From NCBI GenBank assembly GCA_022828595.1, contig JAKGHH010000007.1, forward strand, positions 37,634,356 through 37,698,355: a stretch of DNA of 64,000 nucleotides, in the 5' to 3' direction. Below the pieces are notes generated by a model, which was given only the letters and a program-made list of their open reading frames with translations, ran no database searches and was not told the origin of the DNA. This DNA comes from Nelumbo lutea (lineage: Eukaryota > Streptophyta > Magnoliopsida > Proteales > Nelumbonaceae). The position numbers and the translations under genes were made by a program. Below are positions 55,700 through 64,000 of this stretch, piece by piece; position 1 is the stretch's first letter, and every line of letters begins with the position of its first letter.

Positions 55700-57347
55700 C
55701 TCCTGTTGCTGGTTCCTGAGACCTACTTCTTGCTCCCTGCTTTGCTCTACAGGCCAACCTTCATCTTTTACGAACTGCTTTAGGTATCCTCATCGAATGA
55801 GGTCTTCAATCTCATTTTTCAAGTTCCAACAATTCTCTGTATCGTGACCAACGTCATAATGGAAGTGGCAATACTTATTTGGGTTTCTAATGGTTGGGTT
55901 GCCCTTTAGGGGGTAAATGCCTTATTGTACAAAGGTGGGGTACCAGATCGCTTGTTTGAACCCCACTAAGGTGACTTACTGTTCCTTCTGGGCAAGCTGC
56001 ATCGCCTACTTCTTGGTAATTTGCTTCTTTTCGGAGACTTACTCATTTTTTTTCGATTTTCTACTACCTGCTTCTTCTTCAGCCCACTTCCTTTTCATGA
56101 ATAGTTCAGACTGTAACCCTAGGGATTCTTTTGCCTTGATGAACTTGTCTACCACTACAAGGAATTTCTACATAGTGGTTGGAGGGTTCAGCTCAATCTC
56201 CCAGTGCAGGTCAGGATGACGCACGCTGTTTTTGGACACGGTGAGTTGTACGGCTGGGTCTAGATCAGGAATTTGCAAGCGTTTCATGTTGAACCTTTTT
56301 ATATATTCTTGGATTGTTACATTAGATTTCTAAATTACATTGAGTAAGCAAGTTGCAGACTTTGAATGTCTCTTACTTGTTACGAACTGGTTGATGAATA
56401 GGCAGGAGAATTGGTTCTAAATTTTTATGGAGCCAGGGGATAGCCTTGAGTACCAGAGCCAAGCTTCTTTAAGGGTGGTTTGGAAAGCGATGGACATACT
56501 TGCATCATTAGCCCCATGAAGCAACATTAGGGCTTGAAATCTATCAGAATGCTCAATTGGATCAGTCGCACCCTTATAGGTCTCGAGGGTAGGTTCTTTG
56601 AAGTTTTCTGGCATCAGGGCCTAAAGGATCTCCAGTGCTAATGGAGATTCCCGAGTTATGAGTGGTTGTTCAGACAAAGTGCCTACCTGGCTCACTGCTT
56701 TGCTATCTACCCTTTTCTATGTAACGCTCCCTGCTGGAGTGAGTTGATTTTTCTTTGTGGCGTGATTTACACATATCCTACGTCTTCTCTTGGCCCCTCA
56801 GATGAGCTAGTAGCCTCGGTTCTGATGGGAGTTGTAGCTCAGGTTTCCATCATTAGCTAGTTCTGGTTCAATTCGGGGGCCACGTTGTCGACCGGGGGTT
56901 GATTGTTAATAGGCTCAGGTGCTCTGTTGAAGACCTGGACTTGACTATGGACCCGGGCTGGAGTCGGGTTGTGGTTGTTGATCTGATTCAGACTGGCATT
57001 TTGCCGAGGTACCTGTTGGAGTGGCACCTGCTGGTTTTGCTGGTGATGAGGCTAGTGTTGTTGCTGCTGTTGTTGTTGTGGTTGTTGTTACCCCCCCCCC
57101 ACTCCTCCATGAAGGCAAACTTTCTTTCCCAAAAGTTGAGTTGGCCGCTCATTCACCATACGCATTGCACCAGATCAAAGAATTGGCTTGCGTCAACTGT
57201 CGCAGGAGCCGCTATGGGCTCGACCACAGGAGGAGGCACGCTCAAATTATCTAGTACAATGGTTGGGTGTAGAGGGACGTTTATCTGTCCAATGGTCACA
57301 GTAGGGATTTGGTTGTTGTTGGCAGGTTGGTTTCTTGATGAAGCCAT
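55700..57347 (-). pseudogene. gag: gag remnant of element 3
   Basis: It starts at 57347 (MASSRNQPANNNQIPTVTIG). A long CAA/CAG-rich stretch (about 57100-57050) follows, then the capsid part at 56614-56417 (MPENFKEPTLETYKGATDP, FQTTLKEAWLWYSRL) and a zinc-knuckle-like CHFHYDVGHDTENC at about 55875-55830. A C-run at 57092-57101 and several stops break the frame. The order matches gag of element 2. Confidence 0.82.
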
Positions 57348-57401
57348 TAGTTTCTTAGTCCATGAAAATGTAAAGAGAGTACTTAGCTTTTTGTTTCAAA
57401 T

Positions 57402-57419
57402 CTCATGGATGGCGCCAAT
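57402..57419 (-). other. primer-binding site, element 3
   Basis: The minus strand reads ATTGGCGCCATCCATGAG directly after the 5' LTR end. The first nine bases match the Tat-type site; the rest has drifted. Confidence 0.7.
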
Positions 57420-58112
57420 TGATGTTACGTGATCTGGTTGCTCCCTCGTGTCAAGCAACTTGGATGCTGATTCGAATAGTTCCTATCAAGGCCGAGCTAG
57501 AGGTGACTGAGCTGGTATGTTCTCCAAGAAGAAGATTTAGAGTGCCCAGGTTGTCTTTACCCGGGGAGGGCACTCCGATGCTTAAGTCAATAGGTGTTTT
57601 GAGAGTTCTTGAGAGAATGAGAGAGCTTGAGAGTGTATAATCGCATGTACCTTTCCAGTAGAAGTGAACACTTTATATAGGTTTCAATGGTCAGAGCCCT
57701 TCACAATGGGTCTCATCTTCTTGCGGAGCTGTTTCCACTTAGTCAGGTGCATTAATATGTCGGTTACAAGATTTGTACGCTCTGTCGAATAACTTTGAAG
57801 CGTGCGATGCAGTAGGCTGGTCTAAGGATCGAAGTATTGATGTCCCGAAGACCTCGGGCTAGTAACGCATTATCGGTCCAAGTCAGTGGGCTCTCCTTGT
57901 AGGTCGTTGTGGATTCCTATAGCTCGGCTGGTCTTTTAAGACGGCTCACTGCAAGTTGGGGAGCCTGTCAGTTCGGCTCGACCGAGGTGGAGATCGTTTT
58001 AGGCGAGGTGCCCCAAGCTAACTTGCCGAGCTAGCTTGCTTACTTAGTGTTGAGGTGTCACTTGAAGGCCAAGTGTCGCTAGGTGGTTAGGATGACCAAT
58101 TGCCCCTCAATA
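57420..58112 (-). repeat. 5' LTR of element 3 (693 bp)
   Basis: On the minus strand it ends GATCACGTAACATCA before the primer-binding site. A TATA box (CTATATAAAG, minus, 57680-57671) is intact here, while the 3' LTR has CTATACAAAG. The first base pairs have mutated (TTATTGAGGGG instead of TGATGAGGGG). Confidence 0.88.
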
Positions 58113-58380
58113 ATTTTAACAAATCAATTATTTTATCAACAAAAATCAACCTAGAACCTATAATATCTATAAAAAAATAACCATTCATTGTCATGTAATA
58201 TCCACAAAACAACTTTAAACATCTCAATAAGGGGCTCCATCTTCCATTTAGTTCCTACAAATAAAAAGTGAAATAAAAAAGATATTAGCAAACTAAGAAA
58301 AAATAGTTCAAATTAATGTAAACAAATAAGTAATAAAATATTGAAAATGGTTTTAATTTTATCCAAAACTTGTAACCACT

Positions 58381-60120
58381 CTAAACTTTAGATTTATCTT
58401 CATCAATGGAGTATTCATCACTAGTAGATTTTTGTCCGCATAGCCAATCTTGGAGACAAATCAATGCTTGAACAATTTTTGGTTTAAGTGAAGCTCGATA
58501 TTGTTCCGCCACTCTTCCCCTAGTACAAAGTGCAGAATTCGAAGCTACAATTATAATTGGAATAAACAAAACATTATGTGTTAATATTGAAAGTTCTTGA
58601 TATCTTAATGCACCTGCTTTCCACCATTCCAAAACATTCATTTCTTCTATCATATTATGCACAAGCTCCTCCAAGTAAATATCCAAGATGGATTTCTTTG
58701 CTTGCACTTTGAACCTATGATTCTCAAAATTCAAGTACTCTTCTTCATTTACAATCCCCATCATTCTTTCACCATCATTACTAATTCCAACATTACTACT
58801 TTCAATGACATTAGGGGTTGAACTTGTGAGAGTTGTATATTCTCTAAACAAAACACACAAAGCAATACTCTTCCAATTTTACTTTGAAACGGGGATCCAA
58901 AATAACAACAATTAACAAGATCAAACTATAATTATCCCAATACTTCTCAAATTTTTCTAACATTGATTTAACCGTGTTAGCCAAGAATGAATGTGAATGG
59001 GAAGTCTTCTTCAAACACATGTGTATCATACTAAAATATAAATTGGCAATTGGGCATTTTAGATCCCAAAAAGAGATTGGTATAATCATTAGATACCTTA
59101 AAAAATATCACATAAAAGCTCTACTTTAGACCATTCATCTTCAGATGGAGCAAACTAAAAATTTGAGTCACGAGATGCCATGTAAGAAAATGCTTATTTA
59201 AAATACACAGCAGACAAAACCATGTCTACTATCTCTTATCTTGGACATGCAATCTTTACATATATAATGCTATCTCTTATCTTGGGAACAAGATCCATCA
59301 ACTCATTCACTCCAGTTTGAACAATCAGATTTAATATATGTACACAACAATGAACATGAAAGAATTTACCATCACACACAAGCTCATATTTAATCAAGAA
59401 ATGACACTTCAAAGTATTTTTCATGACATCATTCATATTGCAATTACCTAAATTAATGAAAAAGACTTTATTCTCAACCTTCTATTTTGGTGATAGTTCT
59501 TTGCAACTTCCAAGAACTATCAATAAAATGTGTTATCAAACTTAAATACTCATCACCTACCCTAGATTTCTACATATCTACTATCAAACATACTCTTCCA
59601 GGGATTGATTGTAACAAATCATGCAAATTTTTCTTTTTTATGTTGTATTGATCCATGATATCCCGTTTGATGGTATGCCTAGGTGGCACTTTAAACTCTA
59701 GGCTTTAAACTTTCATGGTTAACTTAAAATATGGTGAATCAACAAAACTGAATAGTAGATCCATCATCACCAACATATTACCAATTACTTTTTGTTGCAA
59801 ATTTGGATCAAATATAAAATTTGATAACTTCTTTGAGCCTTGAGATACAAGCATCATTTGTTTTACATCTTGATTTTTGTGTTTATTACATAACTTTAGA
59901 TGCTTGTGCATATGACTAGTCCCACTTTTATAATCAGCTGACATGATCAAATTACAAGCCTTTCATCTAGCCATTTGCTTAGAACTTTCACTAAGTTTTT
60001 CAAATTCTTTCCAAACAATTGATTTACCTCTTTTCTGTGGTCTATCAATAATTTCATCAACATCCATATTTACATCCTCAATGGTAGGATTAATATTGTC
60101 ATCGTTGTTTTCATTGTCCA
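58381..60120 (-). pseudogene. hAT transposase remnant (BED finger to hATC)
   Basis: From the N-terminus: MDNENNDDN, acidic, then a BED-type zinc finger (60000-59870; conserved ACNLIMSADYK, then HMHKHLKLCNKH). The middle is at 59436-59236 (CDGKFFHVHCCVHILNLIVQ, the family's CAHxLNLIV motif). The C-terminal hATC dimerisation block is at 58760-58400 (LEELVHNMIEEMNVLEWWK, RYQELSILTHNVLFIPI, VASNSALCTRGRV, LKPKIVQALICLQDWL). It has several stops and frameshifts, for example between 59705 and 59436 and after 59236. Length and order fit a once complete transposase. Confidence 0.88.
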
Positions 60121-61415
60121 TTGATACATCTATATGCAAATAAATTATAATTAATATGAGAATAAAAGATGCATCATAATCATTATAGTTAAAATAAAAA
60201 AAAACATAAAGCATGAAAACAAATTGGAATAGTGTCTACATCAAGCTTATAATTAAGCCCTTGCCAATTGCCAAGCCAAATACCACCACGAAAGAGATTA
60301 ATATTTTGATGTAAAATGAGATTTACAAAAAAAAAAAGGAATGAATACATAACCCAAAAGTTTCAGTTTCATTTCACATTGAAAGTAATGCAGTAGATTT
60401 CATTTTAGAATAATTATTATTTACTTCTAGGAAATACATTATAGTGTTTCTTCCTCTTAAAACTAGTTTACTGCAACAACAAATCATCATCTCTGTTCCC
60501 AAGTGAGTATATTAGAGCTTTGTTGTGTTAATGCATGAATGAAGATTCATTCGTGTGATAAAGACATTCGGTGATAAGAAAGTTTGGAATTTTCATAGGC
60601 CACTAGTTAACATTGTATAATTTTAGTGTTTTGTAAAATTATTTGGAAATTTCCAAATTATTGTTAAGAGATTTGAGTAAAAAAAAGAATGTCCACAACT
60701 TTTTTTTAATATTGCCAAATTGTTCAAAACCAAAATTGGTTTGATTTCCATTGGCGTATCTTTTTAAATTTGTTGTTAAGTAAGTGAAACCCATGGCCAC
60801 AAGAAAAAAGACAGTTTATTGTTTTGATTAACATTGGCGCATTGGTTAGATTTACATTGACACATCTTTTTTAAGTTTTTTATTGTTTTTTTGTCTTTGT
60901 CTCAGTTCATGTAACTAAAACCAGAAGCAAGATCTATATGACATATATGGGTCAGCAACCCAATACAAATCTTTCACAGTCATGTAGTTTTCTGACCGAA
61001 AAGATAAAATAAAAAGAAATCTAAAAACGTACCTTGTAGGAAGATTGTACAGTTGCACTCTTTTTTGATAGCTGAAGACAGTGGACTCTTGCACGGTTGC
61101 ACTTTTTCTCTTGTAGTATTGAAGGCAACAACATGACTTTTTCTATTGTAAAGAAGTACTATTAGGTGCAGTACTGCAGTGGGTTTTGAGTTTTTTTGTG
61201 AGGGAGAGATTGGGCAGTGGTTTTGTGAAATTGGTGAGAGAGAGAGAGAATCGAGAAGATCAGGGTTTAGTAATTTCTATATTTCATTAAATACTATATT
61301 AGAATTTGGTAAGATCTAATACTATAGGATTAAAATCTTTAATCTCCTACAAATCTCTATTTAATATATAAAACAACAATTATCAAATATTTTAAAATAA
61401 TATATATATACATAA

Positions 61416-61451
<36 letters not shown>

Positions 61452-61540
61452 TATAAATATCCGGGTCTGGGCTGGGCCTTAACAAAAAAACCTAAGCCCA
61501 AGCCCAGATTTTCCGGGCCAGGCTGAAATGATCACCCCAA
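60121..61540. other. 5' non-coding part of the hAT element
   Basis: AT-rich, without a gene. A (TA)n run lies at about 61399-61450, followed by the GGGCTGGGCC-rich terminus. Confidence 0.6.
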
Positions 61541-61548
61541 GTTGGGGG

Positions 61549-61718
61549 GTTTTGTATCCCTTCAAAAGATATATACATATATGAAAGAAAAAATACAGAT
61601 TGACGATAAATACCACTGAAATTTGGGTCGGTTGGTTAAACCCTCTGAACTATTATTTGGTCATGATTTTGGGTTTGGTTCTCATAAAATCTGTCTTTTG
61701 GTCAAGAACCATTGATAT
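61549..61718. other. spacer between hAT and gypsy element 4
   Basis: 170 bp without a recognised feature. Confidence 0.4.
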
Positions 61719-62478
61719 TGATCTGGAGTGATCTGGACCTCCAATAACGATCTACCACATGGTGGCCAAAAACATTTTACCACACCTCAGCACCACATGT
61801 GGCGAAACCCTGCTTGAATGTTCCTCAACAAATCGACTCGTGTGGCCCAAATGAGCTCCTACCTCACTTAAGAGCAGAATGGAAGATTCGATTACAAGAC
61901 TAGGATGCATGTTCATTGATAACTCTAGACACCAACTTATCTCTCCGATTTGGGCAACCCACAACTTGAGGGATCACACTAACCTCAAAATAACTGCGAC
62001 CTATGTGGCACGTCTCTTCTTATCTGATTCAAACCAATTAGCGCCCCCGAGACATACGCGAGCAAGATGCTCACTTGATAGCAACAAGCTTGGTTCCCTC
62101 CACTTCATGAGGAATCAGATTAGGGTGATCGCGATGCCATGCAGGCGTGCTTTGTAAGCAACAAACAGATAAGCGTTATCATCTCAAACGTGCCAGGAAT
62201 GTTACAATCGAGCGTTGAGGTCTATATAAAGGGGGACCCTCCACCCTCAGGAAGTACACTCACTTTTCTACTTGCAATCTACTACTTTGACTTCTTTCTT
62301 ATTTATTCTCTACCACTTCGTCAACTCAATACTTACTTGACCATCAGAGTCCCCTTTCCTGAGTCATCCCCCTAGGCTCTCTGATGTTCATTTTCTTGTA
62401 GACTCAGTTGCTAACGTAACCCGTTGAGCTCTGAGTTGTCATAGCCAGCAAGGATTTAGCACATTTTGACTCTCATCA
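61719..62478 (+). repeat. 5' LTR of element 4 (about 760 bp)
   Basis: It starts TGATCTGGAGTGATCTGGAC, paralleling TGATGGAGGGTGATTTGACC of element 2, and ends GACTCTCATCA. A TATA box TATATAAAG is at 62223-62231. Confidence 0.78.
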
Positions 62479-62499
62479 ATTGACATCGTCTGTGGGAAC
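62479..62499 (+). other. primer-binding site, element 4
   Basis: ATTGACATCGTCTGTGGGAA follows the LTR; best read as a mutated TTGGCGCCGTCTGTGGGAAC. Confidence 0.75.
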
Positions 62500-63260
62500 A
62501 CCAAACATAAAGGTGGTTCCTGCTCTACCTCTCTTTCACTTTTGCCAATTTCTTCACAAAAGAACAAGGAAACCCATGTTAGAGGATCTTTCTCTAGGGG
62601 GAACTCCAAAATGTTGTGCCCTCAACAACACCAAAGGGGGGGAGGGGGGAATGGCAGGCAGTTTGAGGACCTAGTGTGCCTAGTTAAAAGCATGGACGTC
62701 CACATGTGAACCTGGGAAGAGCGTGTGGCCACAATCGGATAGTATAAACCTAATGCACCTGCTAGGAGCAGCCTCCATGGAAATAGAATGATCAATAGCT
62801 CACACCACTATAGGTCCCTCTACCTCCTTGCAACAATCGTGATGACCACACCCAAACCCATACATCAAAGTAGTGAGACTGCATGTATGTCCCTGAGGTA
62901 GAAGGAAGTAAAGTGACCTCTTTCCATAGGTCTAATAACTCGCGCTCTGCGGTGGATTTCCTACAAGGTAGATATAGGAGACATCCCCAGAATGAACCAG
63001 TTGAGAACATGCTCGGCCCTAGAGAAGATCACCAAGTAAGTCCCTCCAATGATCGTGTCGATCAAACACCTCGAACACCTTGAGACATACTAAGGCATCG
63101 CTTTTAGCACTTGAGATACTCTCAAAAGAACACCCTAAGGATTTCAAGACTTTGACCTTGAAATCTTGTGATGCAGGTCCTTTGGAGCAAGCATGTGTTT
63201 GGCCTTCCCAACCACATTCCAACAAACATCTCAGATGTGGTACTCAGGACTTGTGCTGAA
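62500..63260 (+). other. decayed internal region of element 4 (former gag/pol)
   Basis: No domain can be followed. Runs of G at 62634-62650 and many stops. It is presumed gag-pol debris from position only. Confidence 0.4.
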
Positions 63261-64000
63261 TGAGTTAGGAGCAATTCACTGAACTTAGCAAGTTTGATAT
63301 CTGACTCAAATCATAACCAACTATCAAGGTTCAGGTTCTAGCCGATTTTATCCCAGAGTGTACATTCAGCTCACCGACCTAGGAACTGGGCGAACAACTA
63401 GTCATCTTGGAGGCATCCACCAGTGTGGAATCTTTCACCTGATTGGAAGAAGAACCCTAGATCCTCCATGTATTGCATACCCTCAAGCTAATAGACAAGC
63501 CAAGGAGACCAAATAGACCATTCTCTGCGATTTGAAGACCCGACTAGCCTAAGCTAAGGGGTAGTGGGTGGAAGAATTCCCCAGTGTGTTGTGGGCATAT
63601 CAGACTACAATTAGGTGAATGATTGGAGAGACACCTTTCAACCTCACCTTTGGTACCGAAGTGGACATACCCACTGAGATAAAGGTGTCCTAAGGTCAAA
63701 GACTTATGATGAGGAAGAAAATGATAACGAACTTAGGACCAACTTGGACTTGATAGAAGAAGTGTGTGAGCAATCTCAATTCCAAACTATAGCCTACCAA
63801 CAAAGAGTGGCTTGCAACCACAATGTTTCAGTCAAAAGACGTTGCTTTCGAGTTGGCAATCTAGTACCTTAAAAGGTCATGGTGCCCGAGTCGGGCTTAG
63901 GGAAACTTGGTCCAAATTGGAAAGGGCCCTATAAAGTGACTAATGCATTAGGACTTGGGCACATACAAGATTGAAACCCTAGAGGGGAGGTAAGTGCCCC
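63261..64000 (+). pseudogene. pol: gypsy pol remnant of element 4: RNase H end and integrase C-terminus
   Basis: VQVLADFIPECTFSSP (about 63328-63375) is the end of the RT-linked RNase H, and ILHV near 63460 the start of the second RNase H. The sequence then jumps to integrase: PQANRQAKETKQTILCDLKT (about 63480), WVEEFPSVLWAYQTT, GETPFNLTFGTEVDIP and, one frame over, NELRTNLDLIEEV, RRCFRVGNLVP and GKLGPNWKGPYKV, running to the window edge. Several stops and at least one frameshift. Most of the second RNase H and the integrase core are deleted. Confidence 0.85.

Larger units (their letters stand above)
50112..58112 (-). mobile_element. Ty3/gypsy Tat-lineage element 3, minus strand, nested in hAT
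   Basis: Minus-strand order: 5' LTR (58112-57420), primer-binding site, gag, protease, RT, RNase H, integrase, an antisense gene remnant, polypurine tract, 3' LTR (50831-50112). Flanks ATTAG (50107-50111) and ATTTT (58113-58117) only partly agree, so the TSD is eroded or the ends are off by a base or two. The LTRs are 693 and 720 bp and visibly diverged, older than element 2. Confidence 0.92.
49831..61540 (-). mobile_element. hAT transposon with 8-bp TSD, carrying a nested gypsy element
   Basis: Perfect 8-bp TSD GTTGGGGG (49823-49830 and 61541-61548). The ends TAGGGATGATCATGGGC and (complement) TTGGGGTGATCATTTCAGCC share 10 of the first 12 bases. GGGCTTGGGC/GGCCCGG words crowd both subterminal regions, as in hAT elements. 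A minus-strand transposase remnant lies at 60120-58381. Gypsy element 3 (50112-58112) is inserted near the 3' end. Without it the hAT is about 3.7 kb, a normal size. Confidence 0.9.
61719..64000 (+). mobile_element. Ty3/gypsy Tat-lineage element 4, decayed, runs off the right edge
   Basis: An LTR, a primer-binding site and integrase remnants lie in order on the plus strand, but only about 850 bp separate the primer-binding site from the first RNase H remnant, against about 3.4 kb in element 2. Most of gag, protease and RT is gone. It is the most decayed of the four gypsy copies. Confidence 0.85.

Overview
This window looks like intergenic DNA from a large, transposon-rich flowering-plant genome. 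The evidence is Tat-lineage Ty3/gypsy retrotransposons with the plant-type primer-binding site, Ty1/copia remnants with a tRNA-Met-type primer-binding site, a plant L1-like LINE, hAT, PIF/Harbinger and MULE-type elements, a plant-type small intron, and a retropseudogene of ribosomal protein L37. I cannot name the species. Nearly every long reading frame is a broken transposon gene. The one apparently intact host gene is a two-exon minus-strand gene (49351-49653) predicted to encode a 68-residue single-pass membrane protein.

Layout. 1-6437: 3' part of a Tat-type gypsy element (element 1), comprising the pol remnant, an antisense spliced gene, and a 3' LTR with an 11-unit tandem repeat. 6.4-13.6 kb: MITEs, many with readable target-site duplications (TSDs), one nested in another, then a degenerate array of ~420 bp units. 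13.6-18.0 kb: a copia pol remnant with its 3' LTR, abutting a minus-strand LTR with its primer-binding site. 18.0-26.7 kb: more MITEs and decayed RNase H pieces of LINE type. 26735-37696: a copia-like solo LTR split by a structurally complete gypsy element (element 2, 27304-36634). Both insertions have perfect 5-bp TSDs. 38.8-43.0 kb: MITEs and a probable non-autonomous CACTA-like element. 43.3-47.5 kb: a minus-strand LINE interrupted by a 665-bp hAT-type MITE. 48.0-49.7 kb: the RPL37 pseudogene, a LINE fragment and the host gene. 49831-61540: a hAT element with an 8-bp TSD that carries a third gypsy element (50112-58112) inside it. 61719-64000: the start of a fourth, heavily decayed gypsy element.

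How it fits together. The four gypsy elements are relatives: their LTRs start TGAT, their primer-binding sites resemble TGGCGCCGTCTGTGGGAAC, and their gag and pol are similar. Elements 1 and 2 carry a gene on the opposite strand between integrase and the 3' LTR. It has its own TATA box and two introns at matching positions. Element 3 keeps only the promoter and the first exon start. Antisense extra ORFs are known in Tat-lineage retrotransposons; the conserved promoter and introns, and the repeat array upstream of the element 1 TATA box, are the most interesting readable signals here. The hAT/gypsy composite sits about 110 bp upstream of the TATA box of the host gene.
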